A stretch of DNA of 64,000 nt from Periconia sp. R9002 (lineage: Eukaryota; Ascomycota; Dothideomycetes; Pleosporales; Periconiaceae): contig JAMAHW010000012.1 of NCBI GenBank assembly GCA_023627715.1, positions 597,960 to 661,959 of the forward strand. Direction: 5' to 3'. Below the pieces are notes generated by a model. It did no database searches, was not told where the DNA came from, and saw only the letters and a program-made list of their open reading frames with translations. Position numbers and translations under genes: made by a program. Shown here piece after piece: positions 33,001 to 45,086 of this stretch (the stretch's first letter is position 1; each line of letters begins with the position of its first letter).

Positions 33001-34637
33001 GTCCAGACCGGAGGAAAAGGAGAAATGAATCAATCAGGAGACGTCATTTGGGAGGTGGTGGGATTAAATGCATTATGCACACACGAGATGTGTAACGTAA
33101 CCTATGTATAGGTATGTATGTATATATGTATGGTGAGGGGTTGATGTTGATGCCCCGTGGAGATATTAAACGGTTGTGACGACTAGCTGACATATCTGGG
33201 GACGCACTATTTCTCGGCTCGTCCCTTGCACCGTCCATGGCTTGCAGAGATACAAGAGTTCTCCGAGACACGTTATCGGGAGGAAGATGCGTTGAGCTGT
33301 GATTGGATTGATGCAGTGGGTGGTTCGATAGTTGAGATGTGCATGTCGGTTGCACGGCATGGAATGTCGAGCAAAATCAGGTAACTAGTTGCATGTGCCG
33401 TACAGGTGCATGCACGAATACGACGGCTTCGAGGTCGCGTCGGACTCTCGGAGAAGGGCGAGTGATTCCATGTACTGTGCTGTGCTGTGCTGTGCTGTGC
33501 TGTGCTGTGCTGTAGATAAAGTATTCGCATAATGAGGCACCCCATGGGCTCCTGTTGTGTAGGGATGTTGATGTTTACTTGGGCAAGTAATGTAGGCAGG
33601 TATTAATGTACATCAATATGTAAAGTGGTGTAACGTACGGCTGCAAAATTACCGAGAATTTAGTTGGAGATATTTTAGAAACACTACGTCCGATGCATAA
33701 CAAGCTGGTAATTTACATGTAAGATGCAGATACAGTTTTATTACATACCATGCCACCCCCCTGACTAAGGATACATGGGGAAACACACATGTCAGGTGTC
33801 ACGCTAAACCCCATAAAGCTAGCGTGAATATGTTCGATGTCTGCTTGATCATCATTATCGTCTTATCTTCTCCCATGGATTGTTGCCCTCTGCGTGTCCA
33901 GATGAATGCTCGTGTGCTTGTGTATCGTATCTCGTGCGATGATGGTGAAGCTTGCGAACAATAGTAGGCGCTGGGGATTCAGTTGCCTTTGCATCGCGGG
34001 ACAAAGCGGCGGTGAGGTGGCGCGAGCTGCTGTTGGTTGGCTTTGGCAGTGCCAGGTTAGTTTTAGCGGCCAGTTCCCAGTAGGTTAGGTATTAACTAAG
34101 GTACTTTTAGTAGTAAATGCGCTGTGCCTCCCCCAAGGTCGTCGTCCCGCTCGCCGCCCCTTCTTTTCCCCCAGAGAGGAAGAAAAAAAAAGATTATTAT
34201 TAATGGGACAGGGACAATCGCACATTACTGTTTCCCGCCTTTTCCCTCATTCCTCGTTCCGTCAACGGTGAATCGGCCTGTCAGCCTGCCTCTCGGATTC
34301 GGGACTTGCCTGTACCGTCTCTCGCCGCTCGTCTACCTAGCTGCTGTTTATTTGCGCCTGTGGATTTTTCCCCCGTTTGCGCGTCCCCGGCCGCAGTCCC
34401 TCTCCCTCTCCTTCCCCAGGACTCCCGCAGCGCCCCCAGTCCTGTCTGACATTGCACCACTGCATTGCAGCTGGCTTGCTCCTCAATTGGCCTCGGAGCG
34501 ACCTCGACACTCGCTGCCAACGTCATCAACTGGCGTCCTACCCCCACGCACAAAACCCGCCCTCCTCCCCGCGACCCCATACATAGCCTCCGAACGAACC
34601 CTTCCCCCGCTGCTGAATCAACTTCAGCTCCTCCACC
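33001..34637. other. Intergenic region: divergent promoters of regulator and HMG-CoA reductase
   Basis: No supported gene. It includes a CTGTG pentanucleotide microsatellite (33475-33513) and a C/T-rich leader from about 34,110 to 34,637 that is probably the 5' UTR of the reductase gene. Confidence 0.5.
33475..33513. repeat. (CTGTG)n pentanucleotide microsatellite
   Basis: Nearly eight perfect CTGTG units, non-coding, in the regulator/HMGR promoter interval. Confidence 0.9.
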
Positions 34638-37600
34638 ATGTTTGGCTTCATAACAAACCGCCTGCAGACGGCCGGCGCCTCCGAAAGGTCTCGCCCGGGC
34701 TGGTTTGACCGTCACCTCTCCCCCGTCCTGCTCTCCATTGCCAAGAAAGCATGCACCCACCCCATCCATACCATTGTCACTATTGCCTTCCTGGCTAGCT
34801 ATTCATACCTCGGAGTGTTGGACAAGGGGTTTTTGGACCGTGTAGATAGTGCTCCGGGTCGCGTGGATCTCGAGACGTTGTTGGCAGGCAGCAAGACGCT
34901 GCGCCTGGGCGACGAAACCGCCTGGAAGTGGGAGGTTCAAGATGCTCCAACCGGCGACAAGGTGCGTCTCCGCATTTTCTCTGGGCCTTCTCCGTGCTTC
35001 GATTGACTGATGATAGGACCTGCAACAACTCGCCCTTATTACCCTCGTCTTCCCCGACTCGAGTGCCCTCAACTCGGCACCCTCGCACCATGCAGTTCCC
35101 GCCAACGTCTCCGCCCATTTGCTCCCGAGTTCATCCAGCTCCTTTTCCACCATGTCCTCTGATACTTCGCTGGCTTATTCGGTCCCGTACGCAGAGGCTG
35201 CCGACTTTCTCGCCGCCATGCAAGAGATGGCCGCCCCCAGCGAGGCATCCGAACCGCATAAATTTGGAAAGCAAGAGATGCATGAAGAGAAGAAATGGAT
35301 CATGAAGGCTGCCAAAAGCGCAAACGCGCCTACGGGTATCACTAGCTGGGCACGTGAGTCTTGGACCTCATTTGTGGACTTGCTCAAGGTACGTCGGCTC
35401 CCCACCAATCAGCCTGTCATCCACTCACCCATGGCTAGAACGCCGATACGGGCGATATCATCATCATGTCCATGGGATATTTGGCCATGCATTTAACTTT
35501 CGTTTCCCTCTTCCTCGCCATGAGGCGCCTAGGTTCCAATTTTTGGCTCGCTACCGGCGTGCTGCTCCAGTCAGCTTTCGCATTCCTGTTTGCGCTTGCC
35601 GTCACCGTCTACTTTGACGTGCCCATTAACATGGTTTTGCTTTCCGAGGGCCTCCCGTTCCTGGTTGTCATCATCGGATTTGACAAGCCCATTGTCCTAA
35701 CCAAGGCTGTGCTTTCAGCCTCCTTGGACGCACGTCGCTCATCCGAGGACCATCGCGGCGAGCCTTTGACCATCAAGTCTGCCGTCCAGACGGCCATCAA
35801 AAAAACCGGCTTCGAGATAGTCCGCGACTACTTCTTTGAGATTCTGATCTTGGTGGCCGGCGCCATGTCTGGTATTCAGGGTGGTCTTCGACAGTTCTGC
35901 TTCCTCGGCGCATGGATCTTGTTCTTTGATGCCATCATGCTGCTCACTTTCTTCACGTCCATCCTCACCATCAAACTGGAGATCAACAGGCTCAAGCGTC
36001 ACGTCGCTCTCCGCAGGGCACTCGAGGACGATGGCGTGGATGGCAAGGTCGCCGAAAGCGTTGCGTTGAGCAATGACTGGCCGAGTGTGAGCGATGTCCA
36101 GCCCCGCTCTTCGACGGCAACCATTTTGGGCAAAAAAATCACCGTTCCCAAGTTCAAGGTCCTCATGGTCGTTGGATTCCTCCTCGTCAACATACTGAAT
36201 GTCACCTTTCGAGTTTCCGGCATCTCGGGCGTCAATACCCCGCCGCTTGACCCTTACAAGGTTGCGGGAAGTGGCTTGGATGTCATCTACGAGAATGCCA
36301 AGGAGGCCGGACAATCGACCCTCGTCACTGTGTTTATGCCCATCAAATATGAATTGGAATATCCCTCCGTTCATTATGCTGACCCAGTTTTGAACGATTC
36401 GCAGATAACCTCTTCGGGTGGAAACATCAGCACTCATTTTGTGGAAGGTGTTTTGAAGAGTTTGGAAGACCCTCTCCTCAGCAAATGGATCATTGTGGCC
36501 CTGGTTCTCAGCGTTGTTCTCAATGGCTATCTCTTCAATGCTGCCAGGTGGACCATCAAGGAGCCGCACCAGCCCTTGTCGCCTCCCACCGCTGCTGAAA
36601 TTCAAGATGGTACTCCACCAACACCCGCGCCTGGAATCTCACAAGCACTACACATGCCATCTCCGCCAATGACACCAGGGCCAGAACAGCAGGCCGGCCG
36701 GGAAATTGTACAGCCTCCTGCCCCTGTTGCGCCAGTTCACCCTCAGGTGGTACAACCCGAACTCGCCATGGCCCCTACCGAGGAAGAACAGAAACAGCCA
36801 AACCGCCCGTTCGAATTCCTCGAACAAGTGCTCAAAGACAAGAAGGCCCCAAGCTTGACGGATGAAGAGCTCATTGAACTTGCTGTGAAGGGAAAGATTC
36901 CTGGTTACGCACTGGAAAAAACTCTCGGTGATAAAACCCGCGCTGTCAAGATCCGACGTGGTCTTGTTTCTCGAACGCATGCTACCCGTGAAACCTCTAC
37001 TCTGCTCGAAAGATCCCTTCTTCCATACAAGCACTACAACTACGACCTAGTTCACGGCGCTTGCTGCGAAAACGTCATTGGCTATCTCCCTCTCCCTCTC
37101 GGTGTTGCTGGTCCCATTATGATCGACGGTCAGAACTACTTTCTCCCCATGGCCACCACGGAAGGTGTTCTCGTCGCATCAACCTCGCGGGGTTCCAAAG
37201 CTATCAATGCTGGCGGCGGTGCCACGACTGTTGTTACTGGCGATGGCATGACCCGTGGACCTTGCATCGGCTTCGATAGTCTTGCCCGTGCTGGTGCTGC
37301 CAAAATCTGGTTGGACTCGGAGGAAGGCCAAAGGACCATGAAGAACGCGTTCAATTCGACGTCTCGCTTTGCTCGTCTGCAGTCCATGAAAACTGCCATC
37401 GCAGGCACCAACCTCTACGTGCGCTTCAAGACTACCACCGGTGACGCCATGGGCATGAACATGATTTCCAAGGGAGTTGAGCACGCCTTGACTGTCATGG
37501 CAAATGACTGCGGCTTCGACGATATGAATGTCATTACTGTTTCCGGTAACTACTGCACCGATAAGAAGGCTGCTGCTATCAACTGGATCGACGGTCGTGG

Positions 37601-38264
37601 AAAGAGTGTTGTCGCAGAAGCAGTTATCCCTGGTCACGTGGTCAAATCGGTGCTCAAGTGCGAAGTCGAAGATTTGGTGCAAATGAACATTTCAAAGAAC
37701 TACATCGGTTCGGCCATGGCTGGTGCCCTGGGTGGATTCAACGCTCATGCTGCCAACATTGTCGCTGCCATCTTCCTTGCCGTCGGCCAAGATCCCGCAC
37801 AAGTCGTGGAGTCCTCCAACTGCATAACCATCATGAACAAGTAAGTTATCTACGCGTCATGCTCCTTTTTGATAGCACACTAATGCTTTACTAGCGTTAA
37901 TGGTAACCTACAAATCTCCGTCTCTATGCCTTCTATAGAAGTCGGTACTATCGGTGGCGGCACCATTCTCGAACCTCAATCCGCCATGCTTGACCTTCTC
38001 GGCGTACGCGGAGCCCACCCCACCTCTCCTGGTGACAACGCTCGCCAACTCGCTCGTATCGTCGCCGCAGGCGTACTTGCAGGCGAACTTTCCTTGAACG
38101 CTGCTTTGTGTGCAGGACATCTTGTCAAGGCACACATGGCACACAACCGAAGCAATGTAGCAAGTCGTGCACCTACACCCGCACCCGCCACTCCTGTGGG
38201 AACGCAGACCCCTGTTACAAGCGCCTTGACGGCAAGCTCGAGCGGGCCATTGCCGAGGCGTTAG
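34638..38264 (+). CDS. HMG1: 3-hydroxy-3-methylglutaryl-CoA reductase
   Basis: Exons 34638-34961, 35017-35388, 35439-37840, 37895-38264; 1155 residues, normal for fungal class I HMGR. This is the rate-limiting ER membrane enzyme of the mevalonate/ergosterol pathway, reducing HMG-CoA to mevalonate with NADPH. The N-terminal part is membrane-embedded with a sterol-sensing region ([36 protein letters not shown]). A Pro-rich linker follows (about residues 620-690), then the catalytic domain: [32 protein letters not shown] (catalytic Glu near 806), [12 protein letters not shown] (cofactor loop near 900), DKKAAAINW (Lys/Asp near 940), [14 protein letters not shown] [13 protein letters not shown] and the C-terminal catalytic His in [12 protein letters not shown]. 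The last splice restores [17 protein letters not shown]. The first splice is GACAAG|GTGCGT. Sterol feedback through the membrane domain is expected from the family. Only one copy is visible here. Confidence 0.96.
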
Positions 38265-40860
38265 ACATGGATGTTTAACGTGAAAGAAACTAAGCACATC
38301 ACTCATGTTATCAAGAAGACAAATGTGATTGATGTGCACTCGGATGAGATGTCTTACGCCTAGTTCACTACACCACATTCTATGCAGCAACTCGCTGTAG
38401 GGCAGATTTGGAAGCACCGCACTTTAGGCCTTTCACCAAGACTGTGCTGCTATTTTGAGCCAGCATCATATTTACTTAGGGATATTTCAAGATCTGCATC
38501 TGGGCAACCAGGGTGCTATGTACGGTCAGGATGGGATAGGCGTCGGATGGCAAAGGCGAAGGAAAGAGTCAGCACGCAGACTCTTTGGTATTTTCTTGTT
38601 TCCCCGAGGGGAGAGGGTACATAATACCTCCCCACATTATTTCTCGCGCTGCATCTACTGGTCACCCTTTTATTTCTATAGATACCTCGCGTTTCCGTGT
38701 TTATCTTGAGGAGATGCATACATAGATATAATATTTTACAAAGCATATTCGCGACAATACAAAAGCAAGAATAGATACATAATGAGATGATCACTAGTTG
38801 GATTAAGATGTCTATCACTGTGTTCAGTGCGTTACAGCGCATACATGTAGCTACCTACACTACTACAGCAGAATTCTCAATTCAGTTTAGCTCAGTCCAG
38901 TCGAGAAACTCCGCCGTCCAACTAAAAAGAAACTCCGCCTGGTGAACTAATCAGGCCATCCAGGAGCCTAAACCCTTAACAGTACTCAAAAAATTTCAAA
39001 CAAGCGGGTACTTATCTATCCAACACTACATATACCTGTCTACCTCGTGATCTTGTAACTCTTACCCTCCAAATCTCACAACCACACCAAAACTGCCCAC
39101 CTACATACGATATCGTGATACCTATGTAGGTAGGTAGGTAGGTCTGTATGTATGTACCTACATACAACAATAACTCCTTAAGCCCTACACGTGGGTGCGC
39201 ACTGCCATCTTTCTGTAGATGATCAAACATTGATAGGTACTGCATATGTATATATGTATATATACCTGTGCGAATAAGGAGAGAGATAGCTGTTTGATTC
39301 CGTATACCATAATGTAAAGAATTTGATAATAAGGAAACCTTGTCGTAATAACTGTTTTTTTAGTTGGGGGGGAGGGATGAAGTAACGCCTGGGAGTACGC
39401 CGTTGAGTTTTAGTACCTCTTCGTTCGTCTTCTCTAGGTTCTCATAGCTGTGTTGATGCAGAGAAGTCAGATCCTGCGTTCTTCAGGTACAAAGCTCATA
39501 TAGTGGAAGGAACGTTGAGTAGAAATTCGCTGTTCTGTGACGCAGATAGGAGTGTCAGATATTGGTACCCGCTCTTGTTTGGAACTCTCATCGTACCTTC
39601 AAGTGTCAGGGTGAAATGGATGGGTATGTATATTGTATCGGTGTACCAGCTAGCTGGTTGTCTGCCTGTATGTACATGTCCGGCTCCTGCCTGCGGTGCA
39701 CACCCTCACATCAAGGCTCAGCCTCCCGTGCGGCTGGTTCCCTTGATTAAAGCTAAGCCAAATTGAGGAATGTACCTATGTACTACCTATAAGATTCGTG
39801 CTTTAATCTCAGTTGAACTCAGCCGTGTCCAATCAGCTGGCTGGGATGGGATACATGCCGATTGATGTTAGCTGAGTATGTAGGAGCCAAACACCCTGCT
39901 GAGATGTTCAGTTTGAAATAAAGGCATTCGATAGAACCTTAGAAGTCTACTATATATGTATGTAATTAGTTTTTGTGTTCATTGTGAAATTTAAACGTCA
40001 AGGATTGTGAATACCCCCTCCATCCAAGTTCCGATGTGTTGACTATCAGTACATACCTAGATACATACCAACACTCCAGGATAATTCTCCGCGTTAAACA
40101 AGCCAGGTTCCTGATAGATAAGAGGAAATAGAGGAAATAGAGGTTGAGAGATTAGTAGTAGTAGTAAGCTGTTTCCCCATCCTGTCAGCATTCCACGTTT
40201 TCGGTCGTAGTTTGTTACATAGTCTATTATGTGAGAAGCGTTACGGCCGTACACGGGGTTTCTAATATACGCCCGAGAGATGGTGGGGGCCTTTTTTTTT
40301 ACACCCCGTCCGTACCTACAGGGTAGAGCTCACTTCCCTTGAACTACACCGTAGAGATACCTAAGTAGACAGATGACTGATGTAAGATGGAAAATTAGAG
40401 GGGGAGTGGTGGGCTTTGGTAGCGGTGGTTTCATATGGTGGTAGAGGAAGATGGGATTGATGATTAGGTACATATTGATATGCGAGTTTTGTTTCCCGGG
40501 GTTCGAATTTTTACGCCCCGGGGCTGCATTGCGGTGGACTTGGGTTTTCGTTATATTAAATATGGGTGTCGGTGGTTTGCGTTTCTCTTCGTTTTTTTCT
40601 TCTCCGACTTTCGTTTTGTCTTTTTGGGTTGTTGGTTACTGTCTTTTCAGTTATTTGATAAGAGAGGGATACTGAGCAGGCGGGCTACGTCCATGCATGC
40701 GTATGGGTTAATGGATCAATGCGTGTCTGATTATCACGATTGACCGGTCACGCATTCATAGAGTTTTATTTTCGACTCAATACCAAGGTGTTCTCGACAC
40801 CTAACTGTTAACAAAGTCTCGAAAGGCGGGGAGACTTCATTCCCCAATGCGAACCCAATC
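38265..40860. other. Intergenic region with TACCTA/TAGGTA words
   Basis: About 2.6 kb without a supported gene. Short direct repeats of GAAACTCCGCC occur near 38,905 and 38,930. Around 39,110-39,175 there is a dense block of CCTACATACG, GTAGGTAGGTAGGTAGGT and ATGTATGTACCTACATAC words able to form hairpins. No coding signal could be supported. Confidence 0.5.
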
Positions 40861-41850
40861 ATGAAAATACCAAGAACAACAACCATCTTCCTCCCCTTCT
40901 TCCTCACTACCTTCACCACCGCCCAAAAATGCTACTACACAAACGGCACCGCCATCCCCTCCACAATCCAAAACATACCCTGCCCCTCCGACCCCGTCCG
41001 CACAATCTGCTGCGCGCTCGACCGCCCCAACGCACCCGGAGGGTCCGTCAACGACGGCTGGCCACGCGACATATGTCTTCCCAACGGTCTCTGCATGAAC
41101 AACTTCATCACCTCGGACAACAAAAACACGACACGGTACTGGCTCAACTTCTGCACCAACCCGGACCCAACCAGCACCGACTGCCTCGACGTGTGTCGCC
41201 ACACGCGGAACAGCGATGGCGGGAGCTTGATGACGCCGTGTGATGGGTCGCCGACGAGTCGGCGTTGGTGTTGTGGCGGGGATGCGACGTGTTGTACGAA
41301 TGATGTTGGGGTTGTCGAATTACCGGCGTCGTTTGTCGGTCGCGCTGTATCTTCTACCTCATCTTCTTCCTCATCATCACCCTCTTCTCCAACTTCTTCT
41401 CCTTCTCATTCGACATCGCCGTCCACCCCAAACCCAGCACCACCACCAACACAACCCCCCTCCCCCGCCATCGAAGCACCCCCTTCCCGCACCGCATCCC
41501 CATCCCCCCTACCCCCCCTCACCCCCGCCGAACAAGCAGGCATCGGCATCGGATCCGTCATCGGCGTCGCCCTACTCATCCTCGCCGCCCTCTTCGTGCG
41601 GAAAGCTCTTATCTGGAAGAAAAAAGCAGCCGTTGAGGCACGCTACGTCGAGAAGATGGCGTCGAGGGAGATGGATGTCGTGCCTATAGTGAGTGGGGCG
41701 TACGCGCATGAACGTGGTAGTGCGAAGTGGGAGTTGAGTGAGTTGCATGGGGTTACTTCGCCTGTGGAGTTGGATGCTGAAGTTGTTGAGGATCGGAAGG
41801 GAGGACGGGTTGGTGTGTATTCGGCTTGGCAGTATAAGACGAGTCTTTAG
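40861..41850 (+). CDS. Secreted Cys-rich single-pass membrane protein (sensor-like architecture)
   Basis: Single exon, 329 residues. Residues 1-21 form a signal peptide (MKIPRTTTIFLPFFLTTFTTAQ, cleavage near TTA-QK). The ectodomain to about residue 150 is Cys-rich (paired CC motifs: TICCALDR, RRWCCGGDATCC) with several N-glycosylation sequons. A Ser/Pro/Thr-rich stalk follows (160-220), then one transmembrane helix (IGIGSVIGVALLILAALFV) with a basic stop-transfer (RKALIWKKK) and a cytosolic tail of about 85 residues ending QYKTSL. The order of ectodomain, STP stalk, helix and tail is that of Wsc/Mid2-type cell-wall sensors, though the Cys pattern is not a WSC domain. The family is widespread in Dothideomycetes and Eurotiomycetes as uncharacterised proteins; a surface role is inferred. 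Confidence 0.78.
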   Translation: MKIPRTTTIFLPFFLTTFTTAQKCYYTNGTAIPSTIQNIPCPSDPVRTICCALDRPNAPGGSVNDGWPRDICLPNGLCMNNFITSDNKNTTRYWLNFCTNPDPTSTDCLDVCRHTRNSDGGSLMTPCDGSPTSRRWCCGGDATCCTNDVGVVELPASFVGRAVSSTSSSSSSSPSSPTSSPSHSTSPSTPNPAPPPTQPPSPAIEAPPSRTASPSPLPPLTPAEQAGIGIGSVIGVALLILAALFVRKALIWKKKAAVEARYVEKMASREMDVVPIVSGAYAHERGSAKWELSELHGVTSPVELDAEVVEDRKGGRVGVYSAWQYKTSL

Positions 41851-42842
41851 AGGTTTGGGTTTTTATGCATGTAGGTACGTTGATCGGCGTGGGTGGGATA
41901 GGTGAGGGGGGATGTTTTCGCGTTCTTTGAATCTCGTCATCTGTCGGTGTACTTCCCTCGGAGTAGCCGAGTTTTTCTATCTATATTCTGCGTGCAGACA
42001 CGCATACATTCCCCCCTTCCTTCCTTCTTCCATTTCTCCCCATTTTTTCAAATCCGTACTTCCATACTTGTTTTATTTACATACATTACGGGGTTTGGCT
42101 GGGGGCGTGGTACAGGCAATTAAACAGCATTTCATACTTTAGTATAGAGGTAAAAAGTCTTCAGAAGCTACCTTGAGAGGTTAGTTAATAGTATTTTTAA
42201 AGTAGAAAGCGCGGTTGGCACGCTCTTCTTCTTAACGTAGCTAGACTGCGTGATGTGGATTGATTATTTCTACTATGGTGAATCTGTAGGCATTAACGCG
42301 ATCCGTGATGACATGGGATGGAAGGAGGTTTTGCTTCATTTCATTCCGTTCCATTGTAATCAAGAATTTCGATTATGCCTCAAGTGAGGAAGGGAGAAGA
42401 GAAGAAATGGTGTGGAAGGGGAAGTTGAGCTTTCTGGGTTTTTTCTGTAGGTTGGAGAGGGAAGGAGGGGGAGGTGATTAGTTAGTCTCGCCTTGCTATT
42501 TGTTTCTTGTTCAATCCATTTTTGGGGTAATTTTGTTTTTGGCTGTGTGTTTGTTAGTTTGTGTTGGTGAGATAGGTAGGGGTGGGTGGCTGGGTTATTT
42601 GTTCAATGGGCAACAGTATTGTCTTTTTTTCTTTTTCCTTTATTTTATATTTTAGCCTTTCTTCAAGAAGGTAAGGAGAAATTTAGACACAACGAGAGAA
42701 AATGGGGGACTATGCCTTCTCTAGTAGAACGGAACATGTCTCAAGTAATTCAGCGAATCGTAAGAGAGAGAAAAGCGCAATCATATCGCTCAGAAACCCC
42801 CCAAAAATACAATAGCAAACGCAAAACCCCTCGGGAAGAAAT
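41851..42842. other. Convergent intergenic region
   Basis: About 1 kb of 3' flank. A TA-rich patch lies at about 42,120-42,240. No gene supported. Confidence 0.5.
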
Positions 42843-45086
42843 TCATTCATCAAGATGCGGACCCTCGACGGGCATATAAATCGGCGCAATGCGACTCCAC
42901 CCTCTCCTCTCCTTCCTCTCCCTCCTCCGCTCCCTCCTCCGCCTCGCCTCCATACTATCCTCCTCCACTTCCTCCTCGTCCGAGTCTTCCTCCACCTCAC
43001 TCACCCCCAACCCCTCCCTCTCCCTCCGATCATTCTCAATCTTGATCCTTAACGCCGCCGCCAGGACATCGGCCTGCTTAATTCCAAACTCGGTGCTCGC
43101 GCGGTGCATACTGTCCAGGACGTAGGCTTGGCTTTCCGAGCTCGCGATGGGCGTCGCGCCGGCTATGTAGAGCGACCAGAGGGAGGAGAAACCGCCGGAA
43201 ATGCGGAGGATGGGGAGGCGGTGGGTGGGGACGATGGAGGTGGAGGTACAAGGGTTGGCGAAGGGTGGGGTTGTGGAGACGGGGTAGTTTGCGCCGAAGG
43301 TTCGGAAGGGTTTGCTGGGGGCGGGAGTGACGGGGTAGTTTGAGCCGAAGAATCGTAGGTGTTCGGTGGTGGTGGGTTTGGGTGGTGGTGGAGGGGGTGT
43401 GAGGAAGGAGCAGGTTTCGGTGGGTGGTGGTGAGCGGGTGATGGATGTGCGGAGGGGGAGGGAGTGGAGTGTGGTGGAGGCGGGTCCTGGGGATGGGTTG
43501 GTTAGGAAGTCCGAGTCAATGAAGAGATAGGGAGAGGTACCGGTTGAGGTAGGAATGGATGTGGTGAAGTCGCCCGGGACGCACTGGAGATGCTGCGGGA
43601 TCGTGGCGAGGATATCAGCTTGCATTTGGTAGAGGATTTGGGTGGATGTTTCGAGCATGCCGAGGTAGTGGGCGCCGGAGAAGACGGGCGGAGACGTCGA
43701 CAGACCGGCAATGAGCGCATTGCGGATGATGTCGTGTAGGTAGATGCGGTTGTACCGCACCCAGTCCCAAGTTTGTGCAGCGGCGAGCGTCGCGTACAGA
43801 TGGTATGTGGTACCGAAAACGCCTGGCGTGCCTGGTTCGCAGGTCTTGACCTGGTAACCCCACCATTCCTCTTTCACGCCGTCGAAGATCCTCTGAGCGG
43901 CTTCATCGAGCTCGAGGGCGAGGTTGACGATGGTGGGGAGATCCGTGAGCTGTCGTTTCAGGATTTGGGCCCGGAGGTCGATGGCTTTGATGTGGAGGTG
44001 GTAAAATCGCATGCTGGGTTCGTCCTTATTGTCCCAATTCTGGATATCCTCACCTAGTTCGTGTACGAAATCGGGAAGTGCTTCTCCTGCGCCCAAGCAC
44101 TGGAGCGTTAATAGACCGATTGTCTGCAACCACATTCGTCGGCCCGCCGGTGTGTCGAATTGACTTTTACCGCGCATACGCAAGAGCGACGAGGAGCCCG
44201 TGACATGGTGAACCCATGCTGATAGTGACTTGTCGTTTGTAGTGGTCTCGTAAACGCCGAGAATGATCGTGGCGAGAAGCGTGTTGTCAGAAGTTACCTG
44301 CTTGGGATCCCTCAGGGCTTCGTTTGTCAATTTAAGAGCCTTTGTATACCACTTGGTGGATTCGCGTTTTAGGCTAGGATCTCGATACATGTTGAACACG
44401 CCTGCGAGACCGAGCGCAGTCATGGCCGTTGCAACAATGGGGTGGAATCCGTACGTATGGAGATGCTGATTGAAGTATTGGGAATGCATGGGGGGTTCAT
44501 CAAGACCCCACGCGAATTTCTGCATGAAGAAATTAATGGCATGGTCCACAGCGGGTGCTATCAACGGCATGCTCATGCCATTTTTCAATTTGGCGAGAAC
44601 AGCCCTTTCTCGCTCCACCCTCTCCCGTTCATCTCGTGCAATGATGGCTTTCGCCTTTGCCTTTTTCGCCTTGACCTCCACGGCTGCTGTTTCATTTCGG
44701 AACAATCGGTCGACTGAAGTATCGTAGCCAGGGCAGGGAAAACTCTTCTCCTCGCATTTCAAACAGCCTCCGGGTCTTTCATCGCACTGTAGTGGAGATT
44801 GTCAGCGATCTTCGAAGGGCACCAATGAGCATGGGTCGTATATCGGAGAAAATGAGCTCAGATTTTTTGGCTCGGCATGCGCCATGGTGGCCCGATTAGG
44901 GAATTCTGCGGCGTGCCATGTAACTTATTCCACTGTGTAGCGGCCTGGGTGGCGACATCAAACCCAAAGCAGTTATGGTGTCTAGGATGTGCGGGTACGT
45001 ATGCATATAAAAGGACGCCCACTCACTTTGATCTTTCTTTGACGGCATTTCTTGCATCCTGTGGAAGGCCTCCCCCTGTACACCAT
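42843..45086 (-). CDS. Zn2Cys6 transcription factor with fungal TF domain (DUF3468-like)
   Basis: Exons 45086-45027 (20 codons) and 44786-42843, 240-nt intron (GTGAGT...CTACAG), 667 residues. The splice joins MVYRGRPSTGCKKCRQRKIK to CDERPGGCLKCEEKSFPCPGY, giving a complete N-terminal CX2CX6CX6CX2CX6C cluster followed by the VDRLFRNET segment typical of this class. The middle domain contains the helices MSMPLIAPAVDHAINFFMQ, VATAMTALGLAGVFNMYRD and LLATIILGVYE, then HVTGSSSLLRMRG, where a His-rich turn and RG are conserved in this fungal TF family. The C-terminus has Pro/Thr-rich low complexity, then an acidic-then-basic tail. Exon 1 is too short to be found without the splice. Nuclear regulator; no target evident in the window. 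Confidence 0.87.

Noticed and set aside
35739..36605. 288-codon open frame antisense to HMG-CoA reductase
   Set aside because: It mirrors the conserved reductase exon; length follows from the codon composition of the sense gene. No domain.
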